From: DATCJA01 sp963814955
GTDB taxonomy: Bacteria > Acidobacteriota > Vicinamibacteria > Vicinamibacterales > UBA2999
Reading direction: 5' to 3'
Assembly (NCBI GenBank): GCA_963814955.1
Contig: CAWFEX010000003.1
Location: 10,781-74,780, forward strand
Length of the DNA: 64,000 bases
Made by a program: the position numbers and the translations under genes. The notes under the pieces were generated by a model, which did not search any database, had not been told where the DNA came from, and saw only the letters and a list, made by a program, of their open reading frames with translations. This document shows, one piece after another, positions 10,550 through 19,509 of this stretch (its first letter is position 1; the number at the start of each line of letters is the position of its first letter).

Positions 10550-12129
10550 ATGGCGCGAAGAGCGTTGACTTTGGTGGCACTGCTGACGTTCGTGGTCGCT
10601 TCCGGCTCGGCGCAGGACGCGCAAGCGGTCCTGCAGGCGTCGGCGGCAGCCATGGGGCTCAACAACGTCAAGACAATCCAGTACCGGGGACAGGCTGGAA
10701 CGCTTTGGTCGGGCAGAGCTTCGACCTGACCGAAGACTGGCCGCGGTTCGAGGTCACTGCGTATACCCGAACCATCGATTACGACGCGAACACCGCACGC
10801 GAGGATTTCACGCGCCGGCGCGGCAGTTACCCGATGCGCGGCGGCGGCGCTCCGTTCGATGGCGACCAGAGGGTCATGCAGGTCGTGAGCGGCGGCTTCG
10901 CCTGGAACCTTCAGGGTGAAAAGCCGGTGCCGCCCGGGCGGCCGTACCTCGAGACGGCGCCGCACAGCGACGTGCGACAACTCGAGATCATGCTGACGCC
11001 GCACGGTTTCCTGAAGGCCGCCATGGCGGCCAAGGACGTCCGCGTGCTATCGACGCCGATCGTCGGTGCGACCAACGCGGGGCTGACCGAGAACGGCCGG
11101 CGGGCAACACTGGTGACGTTCACCGCACTTGGCAAGTACAAGATGGTCGGCACGATCAACGACAAGAACCTCGTCGAGCTCACCACGACCTGGATTCCGA
11201 CTGCCGTCTACGGCGATACGCTGTACGAAGTCCGGCATCTCAATTACAAGGATTTTGGCGGCGTGCAGTTCCCGACGACGATCCACGTGCATCAGGGGGA
11301 TCCGGTGTTCAACCCGGCGCACAACATGATGGAGATCCGGGTGACCGACGTGCGTACGAACGTGAACGTGCCCGCGATGCCGGTGCCAGACGAGATCCGG
11401 AAGGGTCCGGCCGCGCCGCCTGTCCGCGCCGAGGCGCAGAAGCTCGCCGACGGCGTGTGGCTGATCGCAGGAGGCTCACATCACAGCGTCGCGGTCGAGT
11501 TCGCGGATCACATCGCGATGGTCGAGGCGCCGCTCGGCGAGGAGCGGTCGATTGCCGTGCTCGAGGCGGTGGCCAAGGTCATTCCCAACAAGCTGGTGCG
11601 CTACATCATCAACACCCACCATCACTTCGACCATTCGAGCGGCTTGCGCACCTACATCGCGATGGGGTCGACGCTGGTGACGCACAAGGACAACGCAGAT
11701 TTCTACGAGCAGGTGATGTTCAGCCCCGCGCCGCGGACGCTGATGCCCGACCGGCTGTCGATGTTCTATCCGAACTTCACGGCCAGCCGGCGGCCCGTCC
11801 CGATCGAGCGCGTCAACCAGAAGTACGTCCTCAGCGATGGCAACCAGATCCTCGAGCTTTATCCGATGCTTGGATCCACGCACATCGGGCCGATGCTCCT
11901 CGCCTATCTACCGAAGCAGAAGATACTGATCAACGCGGATATGTACACGCCGCCCGCGCCGGGCACTACACCTCCGTCGCAGGCAATGCAGGGCGTTGCA
12001 GCGTTGGCGAACAATATCCAGCGGCTGAAGCTGGATGTCGTGCAGCACGCGACGCTGCACGGGATGTCGCCGTCGCCGAATGAAGCGTTCCTCAAGCTCG
12101 CCGCGGCGGCGAAGGCGGGGACGAACTAG
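10550..12129 (+). CDS. Exported MBL-fold metallo-hydrolase (frameshift near 10690)
   Basis: Metallo-beta-lactamase-fold hydrolase. The start at 10550 has an AGGAGG site and opens a signal peptide (MARRALTLVALLTFVVASG, cleavage near SAQ) in a different frame from the body; an indel near 10685-10700 joins them at IQYRGQ/GWNALVGQSFDL. An N-terminal beta domain of about 270 residues precedes the MBL domain. The zinc site is INTHHHFDHSSGL at about codon 355, with later ligands in MLGSTHIGPM and LINADMYTPP. Enzymes of this layout in acidobacteria are poorly characterised; substrate unknown. It is flanked by the two NHL paralogues, which are on the opposite strand. Confidence 0.82.
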
Positions 12130-12134
12130 ACAAG

Positions 12135-12252
12135 GTTGGCGGTCCGCGGCTCGATGTATCTCGCCTCGCCGCGGGACCCGCCCCACATGGTGTCAGTACG
12201 TGGGCCGGGTCCCGCGGGCGCGCGTCGATCCATGCGCCCGCGGACCCGGCGT
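12135..12252. repeat. Two adjacent GC-rich palindromic repeats
   Basis: The first (12135-12188) pairs GGCGGTCCGCGGCTCG with CGCCGCGGGACCCGCC. The second (12204-12252) pairs GGGCCGGGTCCCGCGG with CCGCGGACCCGGC. They fill the space between the convergent ends of the MBL and second NHL genes, where they could end transcription from both sides. Confidence 0.7.
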
Positions 12253-12253
12253 C

Positions 12254-13561
12254 CTACTTCCACGCCGAATACACAGGCGGCCCCACCAGGAACGCCGGAT
12301 TGGCGCCCTTGCGCGGACGGAACTTCTGCAGCCGTCCACCGCCAACCTCGGCGACGTACAGATTGCCTTCCTGGTCGACGCTGGCGCCATGCATGTTGAA
12401 GAACGCGCCCGGGAAGTCGCCCAGCACGCCCCACGAATAGAGCAGCCGCCCGTTGAAGTCCCATTTCGCGATCTTTGCGGTGGTGTCGGTGAAGCCCCAC
12501 ACGCCTGAGCGATCGGCGGGAATGATGAGGAACTGCAGGTTGGTCTGCGTACCGACCGGCCACTGGTCGACGACTTTGCCCGTGTCGCCGTCGAGTACCT
12601 GGATCCGCCGGTTCGATCGGTCGCTCACATACACCCGTCGCGTCATCGGGTCGGCGGCGATGCCATGCACGGTGTTGAAGTAGCCGGGGCGCGTTTCGCG
12701 GCCGCCCGGCATCCCGGGCTCGCCGGAGGTCCACAGGAACTTGCCCTCCTTGTCGAACTTCGCCACGCGGTTGCCGTTGTAGCCGTCGGCGACGAAGAAG
12801 CTGCCGTCGGGCAGCCACGACAAGAACGTCGGACGATTGAAGTGGGCGCCGTCGGATCCCGCCTTGCCCGGCGTGCCGATCGTCTGCAGGAGCTGTTTGC
12901 CGTCGTTGGTGAACTTGAAGAGTGCGTGGCTGTGGTCATCGACGATCCACACGTTTTTCTGCGCGTCGTATGGACTGACGTACACCGAGTGTGGACGCTT
13001 CATCATCTTGTCCCACTGAGTCCAGCCTTCGACGAGGTCGCCGGCGGCGTTGAACACGACGATCGTGTGCTCCCACCGCGCGTCCACTCCCATGCGGCCC
13101 TGCCACGCCTGTTTCGGGTCGTCCGGATCGGCCCCTGGCCCGCCAGCGCCGGGCGGGCTCGAGGCCGGGCCCTGAGACGCATTGCGGAATGGCGCCTGCC
13201 CGACGGGGAACGACAGGCTCGGACCGATGTCCGGAACCGCGCGCGCGGCAGGCCGCTGCATCATCGGCAGCTCGCCTCGCTGCACCATGTAAACCCGGTT
13301 CGGGCTCTCGGCGAACACCCCCTGCACGGAGCCCCAGGTCCAGTTCTGGTGGCCGGGGAGATTCGCGAGCGGCTTGGGCCAATCGGCGACCACTTCGTAC
13401 GGACCGGTAATGTCGAGGCCGCCTTTTTCTCCCGCGACTGCCGCGAATCCGGCATTTGGCTGGGCTTGGCCCTGAACCGTGACTGAGCTGCTGCCTGCGA
13501 TCAGCCATCCGCCCAGAAAGGCCAGCGCGATCGCACCGGGTATTACGACTTTGCTTCGCAT
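12254..13561 (-). CDS. Exported NHL-repeat beta-propeller protein (paralogue 2)
   Basis: A 435-residue paralogue of the protein at 9079-10377, sharing AVAGEKGGLDITGPYEVV, FNRPTFLSWLPDGSFFVADG and the C-terminal LQKFRPRKGANPAF. The start at 13561 (MRSKVVIPGAIAL) is preferred: GAGGAG lies five bases upstream. The longer open frame starting at 13717 runs through an intergenic repeat and gives a Lys/Pro stutter, so it is not used. An N-terminal hydrophobic segment is followed by NHL blades (YFNTVHGIAADPMTRRVYVSDRSN). A proline- and glycine-rich insert near residue 130 differs from the paralogue. Function unknown. Confidence 0.85.
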   Translation of the reverse strand: MRSKVVIPGAIALAFLGGWLIAGSSSVTVQGQAQPNAGFAAVAGEKGGLDITGPYEVVADWPKPLANLPGHQNWTWGSVQGVFAESPNRVYMVQRGELPMMQRPAARAVPDIGPSLSFPVGQAPFRNASQGPASSPPGAGGPGADPDDPKQAWQGRMGVDARWEHTIVVFNAAGDLVEGWTQWDKMMKRPHSVYVSPYDAQKNVWIVDDHSHALFKFTNDGKQLLQTIGTPGKAGSDGAHFNRPTFLSWLPDGSFFVADGYNGNRVAKFDKEGKFLWTSGEPGMPGGRETRPGYFNTVHGIAADPMTRRVYVSDRSNRRIQVLDGDTGKVVDQWPVGTQTNLQFLIIPADRSGVWGFTDTTAKIAKWDFNGRLLYSWGVLGDFPGAFFNMHGASVDQEGNLYVAEVGGGRLQKFRPRKGANPAFLVGPPVYSAWK

Positions 13562-13584
13562 CGGTCTCCTCATCGATATCGGCT

Positions 13585-13670
13585 CTAGGCTATGGGCTTT
13601 AGGCTTTGGCTTTGGCTTTGGGGCCGCCGAGAACCTAAAGCCTACAGCCCAGAGCCAAAAGCCAAAAACC
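13585..13670. repeat. Hairpin built from GGCTTTGG/CCAAAAGCC words
   Basis: The left arm is a stutter of TAGGCTATGGGCTTTAGGC and GGCTTTGG units; the right arm is CCTAAAGCCTACAGCCCAG and AGCCAAAAGCC. The loop is about CGCCGAGAA. It separates the divergent NHL and VWFA genes and belongs to the same class of quasi-periodic hairpins as those at 10441 and 43250. Confidence 0.75.
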
Positions 13671-13760
13671 TTTATGATGAAGGCCGGTAGTCTAGCCCTC
13701 GACCGCAACGTCGTCAACGACTACACTAGCGCGAGAAACTGCCGAAATACGGGTGTTTTT

Positions 13761-16004
13761 ATGAATAAAACCGCGCGTCTGTATCTTCTCTGCCTGTCGA
13801 CGCTCCTCCTGCTCGTCGGTGTCGTGTCGGTCTTGGATGAGACGAGCCCGCGGTGGCTGGATCGCACCCTGCTCGGGGTCGTCCTCGACGCCCAGCAGCC
13901 GCCCGCGCAAGCGCCGCCGCAAACGCCCGCAAACCAGCAGCCGCAAACGCCCGCAAACCAGCAGCCCTCGGTGACTTTCCGTGCCGAAACCAACTTCGTC
14001 GAAGTCCACGCCATCGTGACCGACGAGAAAGGGGCGTTCGTCAAGGATCTCACGCAGGCCGATTTCGAGGTGTACGAGGATGGGCGCCTTCAGGCGCCTA
14101 CCGTGTTCTCGATGGTCGACCTCGCGATCGAACGTCCGTTCACGCCCGTCAATGCCGGCGCACCGATCGAGCCGGACGTGCGCGCGACCACGCGTACTTT
14201 CGACGGTCGCATATACATCTTCCTGCTCGACGATCTTCACACCTATGTGACGCGGACCAACAACGTCCGCGAGCTCGTGAAGCGATTCATCGACCAGTAC
14301 ATGGCCACTGACGATCTCGCCGCGGTCGTGTTTACGAGCGGCCGGCAGGAGTCGGGGCAGGAGTTGACCAACAATCGGCAGCTCCTGAAGGCCGCGGTCG
14401 ATCGGTTTCAGGGTCAGAAGCTTCCATCGGCGGGAGCGGAGAAGCTGGCGATCCATCTGCGTGAGGCGGCCAACGAAACGGATCCCGATACCGGCGGGTC
14501 GGCGCCCATCCGATCGGTAGAAGGCCTTCAGCGGGCGCAGTCGGTTCGCGACCCGTACGACGAGCAGCGTGCGTTCAACGCCAGGCGATCGTTCGACGCC
14601 ATCGAGAACGTGTCGCAGTGGCTGGCGGATGTGCAGGGCCGCCGCAAGGCGCTTCTGTTCTTCAGCGAAGGATTCGACTACGACATCTACCAGCCGTTCT
14701 TCATCAATCGCCAGAGCGACCTGATCATCACCGAAGCGCGCGAGGCGGTTGCTGCCGCGCAGCGGGCAAACGTCAACGTGTACGGCATCGATCCCCGCGG
14801 CATGAGCCAGTTCGGCGAGATGATGGAAATCAGCTCGCGGTCGGATTACCCGCAGCTCGACTACGGCACCTTTCGCGGTCAGCTGCGCGAACTGCTGCTC
14901 GCGCAGGAAAGCCTGATTTCGCTCTCCGATGAAACGGGCGGGATTCCGATCGTGAACTCCGGCGACCTGGCTGGCGGGCTCGCCCGAATCGTCCTCGACA
15001 ACAGCCGCTATTACCTGCTGGGCTACTACAGCGATTCAACGAAGTGGTCGCGGAATCGTTTTCTGAAGATTGAGGTCAAGGTCAAGCGGCCCGGTCTGCA
15101 GATTCGGTCGCGAAAGGGATACCTGCCGCCCGACACGCGCGCAATCGCACGGACAGCGGAGGCCGATCTGAAGAACGGAACGACGCCCGCGCTTCGAGCG
15201 GCCCTGAATAAACCGGTCCCCATTGGCGACCTGCCGTTCAGAGCGTTCGCGGCGCCGCTCCGTGCGGCCGACAACAAGGGACAAGTGCTCGTGGCCGTTG
15301 AGATAGACGGTCCGGGACTTCGTTACGTAGAGAAAGACGGCCGCTTTGTCGAGTCGGTGGAAGTATCGATCGTTGCGGCGGACCAGCGCGCCAAGGTCCA
15401 GGGCGGCGACCGTCAGACGTTCAACCTGAACCTCATGCCGGAGACGCGTGAACGGGTGAATCGCGCGGGCGTGAGACTGATCTCACAGGTCGCGCTTCCG
15501 CCCGGGCGCTACCAGATCCGCATCGGTGCCCACGAAGCAACGGGTGGAGCGGTAGGCACGCTGCCGTACGACCTGGAGATCCCGGACTATGCGAAGACAC
15601 CGTTCTCGCTGAGCGGCGTTTTCCTCACGTCTTCGTCCGCTGGCGCGTACGCGACCGGCAGCACCGAAACCGACTGGAACGGGCTGCTCCCGTCGCCGCC
15701 GGTTGCCACGCGGGTGTTCAGTCCTTCAGACACGATCACGTGGTTCACCGAGGTGTACGACAATTCAACCGACACCGCCCACGGGATCACGTTTACGAGC
15801 ACCATTCAGGGTGCACAGGACGGGCGGACGATCGTTCAGTCACGCGACACGCGGGTCGTTCAGCGCCGCGGTCAGGGACACGGTTTTACGACCGACTATC
15901 CGCTGCGCGACTTGAAACCCGGGATGTACGTGCTGCGGGTCGAGGCTGCGTCTACGATGGGCGGCCAGATGGCGCAACGCGACCTGCTGTTCGAGGTGAA
16001 ATAG
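13761..16004 (+). CDS. VWFA-related acidobacterial domain protein
   Basis: A 747-residue exported protein of the acidobacterial VWFA family (TIGR03436-like). The start at 13761 opens a hydrophobic signal segment (MNKTARLYLLCLSTLLLLVG); the frame is open further upstream but only across the repeat. A Pro/Gln linker with a perfect 24-bp tandem duplication (PQTPANQQ twice, about 13917-13966) leads to FVEVHAIVTDEKGAFVKDLT. The von Willebrand A fold begins near residue 149 (RIYIFLLDDLHTY), where the MIDAS motif DxSxS is degenerate, as is common in this family. The remainder is beta-rich. Probably a secreted or surface adhesion-type protein; ligand unknown. The frame is intact over 2.2 kb, unlike the receptors. 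Confidence 0.88.
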   Translation: MNKTARLYLLCLSTLLLLVGVVSVLDETSPRWLDRTLLGVVLDAQQPPAQAPPQTPANQQPQTPANQQPSVTFRAETNFVEVHAIVTDEKGAFVKDLTQADFEVYEDGRLQAPTVFSMVDLAIERPFTPVNAGAPIEPDVRATTRTFDGRIYIFLLDDLHTYVTRTNNVRELVKRFIDQYMATDDLAAVVFTSGRQESGQELTNNRQLLKAAVDRFQGQKLPSAGAEKLAIHLREAANETDPDTGGSAPIRSVEGLQRAQSVRDPYDEQRAFNARRSFDAIENVSQWLADVQGRRKALLFFSEGFDYDIYQPFFINRQSDLIITEAREAVAAAQRANVNVYGIDPRGMSQFGEMMEISSRSDYPQLDYGTFRGQLRELLLAQESLISLSDETGGIPIVNSGDLAGGLARIVLDNSRYYLLGYYSDSTKWSRNRFLKIEVKVKRPGLQIRSRKGYLPPDTRAIARTAEADLKNGTTPALRAALNKPVPIGDLPFRAFAAPLRAADNKGQVLVAVEIDGPGLRYVEKDGRFVESVEVSIVAADQRAKVQGGDRQTFNLNLMPETRERVNRAGVRLISQVALPPGRYQIRIGAHEATGGAVGTLPYDLEIPDYAKTPFSLSGVFLTSSSAGAYATGSTETDWNGLLPSPPVATRVFSPSDTITWFTEVYDNSTDTAHGITFTSTIQGAQDGRTIVQSRDTRVVQRRGQGHGFTTDYPLRDLKPGMYVLRVEAASTMGGQMAQRDLLFEVK

Positions 16005-16011
16005 GATCACG

Positions 16012-16077
16012 GGCCACAGGGGCACAGAGACACAGAGAATAGGTTAATAATCTCCGTGTCTCCCTGACTCCGTGGCC
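16012..16077. repeat. CACAGAGACACAGAGA-type long hairpin
   Basis: Left arm GGCCACAGGGGCACAGAGAC and following CACAGAGA; right arm TCTCCGTGTCTCCCTG then ACTCCGTGGCC. The loop is AT-rich (ATAGGTTAATAA). It begins eight bases after the VWFA stop codon and may serve as its terminator. A sister copy is at 35948-36017. Confidence 0.75.
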
Positions 16078-16085
16078 ATGGCCAG

Positions 16086-16112
16086 TACGTAGTGTCCGGC
16101 TTCAGCCGGACC
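16086..16112. repeat. GTCCGGCTTCAGCCGGAC palindrome (single unit)
   Basis: An 18-base near-perfect palindrome preceded by TACGTAGT. The same unit is found at 21794, 25494, 25535 and 40796, and in decayed form near 59481. Its ATG in frame (MSGFSRT) is not a real start for the next gene. Confidence 0.8.
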
Positions 16113-16127
16113 GACATATCAACTCCT

Positions 16128-16430
16128 ATGCCGGCATATTGGGTGGCGCGCTCTCGCATCATTGATCCGGTGGCGTACAAGAAATACACCGATCGAATTC
16201 CCGCGATCATGAAGCAGTACGGGGGCAAGGTTCTCGCCCGCGGCGGAAAATACAAGATCATGGAAGGTCCCGAAACCTTCCATCGTTTCGTCGTCATCGA
16301 ATTTCCCACCTTGGAACAGGCGGTCGCGTGCTTCGAATCGCCGGAGTATCAGGAGGCCGCCGCGTTTCGCAAGGACGGCGGCGGGGTTGTCGAGAACGTA
16401 ATCGTGGAAGGCGGCGACGCCACGAAGTAG
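16128..16430 (+). CDS. DUF1330 domain-containing protein
   Basis: A 100-residue protein of the DUF1330 family, a small dimeric alpha/beta-barrel fold. The start at 16128 (MPAYWVARSRI) is chosen because the family normally begins here; the longer reading from 16092 translates the palindromic repeat. Family landmarks are IIDPVAYKKY, IMKQYGGKVLARGG, RFVVIEFPTLEQAVACFESPEYQ and the final helix. No catalytic residues are established for the family. It is alone between repeats. Confidence 0.9.
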   Translation: MPAYWVARSRIIDPVAYKKYTDRIPAIMKQYGGKVLARGGKYKIMEGPETFHRFVVIEFPTLEQAVACFESPEYQEAAAFRKDGGGVVENVIVEGGDATK

Positions 16431-16893
16431 GTGGTAGGTGGTAGTCGGAGGCCTTTAGGCCTCCGATGCGCCTGTTCTTCAACCAAGAACTTCGGCGGAC
16501 CACCATAGCCTTGGCGACGGTGGTTAGCCGGACCGAGATGGCTGGACCCGAGATCGCGGGCAATTTCGATCGCGCTGACAGGCATGCCGCCTGCGGCCGC
16601 GGGCGCTGCGGCCGGGAAAGCGCCCTTCGCTCTTGCTCTTTCGCTCCCGCGTCGACTACTTGCTGATTCGAGGCGGCATCCGTTTCGCGGCTTGAAACGC
16701 CTGTGCTGATTCGCGGCAGCCAGAACGCGATGCCGGAAGTCGTCGCGAGGAATCGCTACGGCCGCTTTCCGGCTGACGCAATGCGGTCGGCCTTGCGCAC
16801 GCGTCCGCGGCCGGCATGCCTGCCAGCGCCGCACGCGGGTCCGGAAATCACTGGTCTCATGTGTGAGTTCGTCGTCGGGCCTCGATGCTGTCG
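16431..16893. other. Gene-poor spacer before the cassette array
   Basis: Contains a 22-base palindrome at 16445-16466 (TCGGAGGCCTTTAGGCCTCC then GA), also present at 21911 and 46067. The rest has only short overlapping frames without family likeness. It could hold a decayed cassette, but I see no attC core in it. Confidence 0.4.
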
Positions 16894-16975
16894 GCCCAAC
16901 GCGCCGAATGAGCTGCGCGCCGCAGTGACAGGATCACACGGGAGGGTGGGCGCCGGCTCCATTCGATTGTTAGAC
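16894..16975 (-). repeat. attC site 1 (last cassette)
   Basis: Minus strand: R'' GTCTAAC (16969-16975), L'' TCGAATGGAGCCG, L' CAGCTCATTCGG, R' GTTGGGC (16894-16900). L'' has one extra G relative to L'. It closes the M20 peptidase cassette; the gene's stop is 44 bases away. Confidence 0.9.
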
Positions 16976-17019
16976 AGCCGGTCCTCCTGAACCGAGAACG
17001 CGCTTCCAGCGGTACAGCG

Positions 17020-18464
17020 CTACCGCGCGCGGTAATCAAGCGGCGGTGGGCGATTGCCAATCAGCGCTTTGTAGACGAAGTCTGATCCGACGCGTTTCCG
17101 ATATTCCGCTTTCGCATCATTCAGAGCTTGCGTGTCGGTGAAGAGATCGATAGCGGTCAACGTGAGTGTCTTCGCGGCCACGAGCATCCCCTTCACTCCG
17201 ATACTGGTACCGCTCGCCGCAGCCGCTTGCCATGAATGACTTGCTGTACCTGGCACCCACGTCGCTGTGCGAAGGCCCGCGGTGGGAGCCGCCCAGCTTA
17301 CGTCCGCAACGTCAGTCGACCCGCCCGCCTCCTTCAGTTCAAGTTGCTCAATCCGGTTTGCGTTGGTCAAAGGCGGTGCGTTGGCCCCGAAACTCATACG
17401 GATCCGTTCGGCAAACACTTGCTCCTCCGAAGAGGTACCTGTACGCCTCCGACCTTTCTAAGATTCCGGTCCATGACCAGTGCAAGCGCCTCGCTCGGGA
17501 GCATGGCGTAAACGGCGTGGATAATTTCGTGCTCGACGGTGGTGCCAGTGCCCAATGCCGCGCCTTGGGAGGTCTTGACCAGCCGATCGAAGATCTCGGC
17601 CACCTGCTTCGAGTCTGGATGACGGACGTAGTAATAGACCTCAGCGAAGTCCGGCACCACATTCGGAGCGGCGCCGCCGTTGGTGATCACGTAGTGCATG
17701 CGCGTGTCTTCGGGCACATGCTCACGCATGAGATTTGCCATGTGGTTCATGGCCTCTACGCCGTCAAGAGCCGAGCGACCACGCTCCGGAGCAGCGGCAG
17801 CATGCGCGGAGACACCACGGAAGCGGAATTTCGCTGACAGATTGGCCAGTGAGCTGCCAGGGCTTGCATCATTACTAGAGCCGGCATGCCAGTGCAACAC
17901 GGCATCGACATCGCGAAACAGCCCTTCGCGGACCATGTAGACTTTGCCCGCACCGCCCTCTTCCGCAGGTGTTCCGTACAGACGAATGGTGCCCTTAGCT
18001 CCGGTACGCGTCAGCCATTCTTTCACTGCAATGGCAGCTGCGGTAGAACCCGCGCCGAACAGATTGTGACCGCATGCGTGACCTGCCTCTTTGGTTGGGA
18101 GAGGCTTACGATCGGCAACCGCGTCCTGGGTGATACCAGGCAGAGCGTCGTACTCAGCCAGGATCGCGATGACAGGTTGCCCAGCACCGTACGACGCAAC
18201 AAATGCCGTCGGCATACCCGCCGTACCAGACTCGATTCTGAACCCCGCCCCACGTAGCTGCTGCTGGAGGAGAGCACAGCTCTCGGTTTCGCGATAGCCC
18301 ACTTCCGCGAGGTCCCAGATTTGACGTGCAATCTGCGCGTATCGATCACGGTTCGCGTCAATCGAAGAGAGAACGGCCTGCGTATGATCCTGACCCTGAC
18401 TGCTGGACCCCGTCACGAGCGCGACCAAGCAACATCCCACAAATATGCGTGCTAGAGCACTCAT
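17020..18464 (-). CDS. Secreted M20-family amidohydrolase (AbgB-like), cassette gene, frameshifted
   Basis: Zinc metallopeptidase/amidohydrolase of the M20D group, closest in pattern to p-aminobenzoyl-glutamate hydrolase subunit B. It has a signal peptide (MSALARIFVGCCLVALVTG), then AILAEYDALPGI, GHACGHNLFGAGSTA (metal ligands), YGTPAEEGGAGK (catalytic Glu pair), HWHAG, and a dimerisation domain starting near FRGVSAHAA. The frame shifts once near 17420-17445 (after NLRKVGG), and the last 130 residues continue to a stop at 17020. At about 1.5 kb it is large for a cassette gene. It lies between attC 1 and attC 2, starting 43 bases inside the cassette. It likely cleaves an amide or acyl amino acid outside the cytoplasm; substrate unknown. 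Confidence 0.85.
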
Positions 18465-18506
18465 AAGAGTTCCTCCTCCAAACAGCAGATCATTTTCCCT
18501 CTCGCT

Positions 18507-18575
18507 GTCTAACGTTTCGAATGAGCCGCGCGCGACAGAATATCACTGCGCGTCGGCTCCATTCGAAGGTTAGCC
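18507..18575 (-). repeat. attC site 2
   Basis: Minus strand: R'' GGCTAAC (18569-18575; second base off consensus), L'' TTCGAATGGAGCCG, L' CGGCTCATTCGAA, R' GTTAGAC (18507-18513). L'' and L' pair over 13 bases with one unpaired G. The stop codon of the upstream gene (TAA, 18570-18572) lies inside R'', a classic cassette feature. Confidence 0.93.
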
Positions 18576-19034
18576 AGCACTTCGACTTGATCGTTCCCAA
18601 TGCGCCGGCACGACATCGACTTTCAAATATTTCTTGAAATCAGCCATGTGCTCTCGAATATCTGGAAGCGACGCATCGTCACCCAGTCCTCGGCGCCAGG
18701 TGCGCCGGTCAATGGTACCGAGCACGACGTAGTCCGGCGGCTTGACCGTGGCGGAAAGACCAGCGGCGATGATGACGTTCTCCAATTCGACTCGATCGAC
18801 GATCAGCGTTTCGCACATTAAACAGAGCCGGCATGTTTTGTTCAGAAGAACGAGTCTCGGTCCGCCTGGATGTTCGACATGAACGACCAGCGGGAGTTTG
18901 CGAATCCGAGTCGATGCATCACAGCTCGGGCACTTCGTGAATCTTTCGCGAACGTGCGGGTTGAGCACGAATGAATATCGCGGCGGCAACGCGCCCATGC
19001 GAAGTCGGTTCGTCATTCGACGCGGTTTGCCCAT
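18570..19034 (-). CDS. Hypothetical zinc-finger-like cassette protein
   Basis: A 154-residue protein not recognised as a named family. It has two Cys pairs, CPSC near residue 35 and CRLCLMCE near residue 69, spaced as a treble-clef or zinc-ribbon site, and the segment RIRKLPLVVHVEH between them. The C-terminal half is hydrophilic and helical. It is the second gene of a two-gene cassette, 30 bases after the 19065-19403 gene, and its TAA stop is part of the attC R'' core. The zinc site suggests nucleic-acid or protein binding, but this is inference. Confidence 0.75.
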   Translation of the reverse strand: MGKPRRMTNRLRMGALPPRYSFVLNPHVRERFTKCPSCDASTRIRKLPLVVHVEHPGGPRLVLLNKTCRLCLMCETLIVDRVELENVIIAAGLSATVKPPDYVVLGTIDRRTWRRGLGDDASLPDIREHMADFKKYLKVDVVPAHWERSSRSAG

Positions 19035-19064
19035 TGTTGCGAGCTTAACGCACGTCGCTGCGGC

Positions 19065-19403
19065 TCACGATGCCGAGAGATCGTGTTCGTAGAATTCGAT
19101 TAAGCCGGCGATGTGCTGCACAAGTTCCGCGGGCAGCTCCTCTTTGCGAAGCACGCCGGCAGCAACCGCTGATGCGATCGCCGGCTCAAGGTGTGTCGTC
19201 GCGTATCTTTTCCAAATGTCCCGCGCAGTGTCCTGATGGAATCGATGCACGAGCTCGTTGAGCTCGAACGAATCAATTTCGCCACGATCCCATCGATTGA
19301 ATTGCACGCGGAGCTCGCTGAGGGCTTTGCGCAAATCGCGATCGTGAGCGATCCCCGCCCATTCTCGGACTAAGCGTTTGATCCGTTTGGGGACTTCCTG
19401 CAT
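19065..19403 (-). CDS. Hypothetical helical cassette protein
   Basis: A 112-residue, charged, all-helical protein starting MQEVPKRIKRLVREWAGIAH. It contains no Cys and no membrane segment. The ATG is 11 bases from the attC 3 edge, so the gene starts almost at the cassette recombination point, as in typical cassettes; no Shine-Dalgarno is visible. It is followed after 30 bases by the zinc-finger-like gene in the same cassette. The small-gene pair resembles toxin-antitoxin or defence-type cassette pairs in layout only. Confidence 0.75.
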   Translation of the reverse strand: MQEVPKRIKRLVREWAGIAHDRDLRKALSELRVQFNRWDRGEIDSFELNELVHRFHQDTARDIWKRYATTHLEPAIASAVAAGVLRKEELPAELVQHIAGLIEFYEHDLSAS

Positions 19404-19413
19404 CGGTTTGTCT

Positions 19414-19497
19414 GGCTAACGTGTCGCGCTGAGCCGCGCGCCGCGGCGACACGTTATCACGGCCAGCGGGCGCGACGGCTCCAGCGCGGTGTTAGGC
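19414..19497 (-). repeat. attC site 3
   Basis: Minus strand: R'' GCCTAAC (19491-19497), L'' GCGCTGGAGCCG, L' CGGCTCAGCGC, R' GTTAGCC (19414-19420). Same extra G in L''. The L boxes differ from sites 1 and 2, suggesting a different cassette source. Confidence 0.93.
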
Positions 19498-19509
19498 AGC
19501 TTCCCCAAT

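Noticed and set aside
12665..13486. Open frame antisense to the second NHL gene, and similar ones at 8210, 21969, 23331, 31601 and 52948
   Set aside because: All mirror well-supported genes on the other strand and show the Arg/His/Val-rich composition typical of antisense high-GC frames.
16466..16666. Short open frames between the DUF1330 gene and the cassette array
   Set aside because: Overlapping frames on both strands with Arg-rich composition, no ribosome sites and no family likeness.
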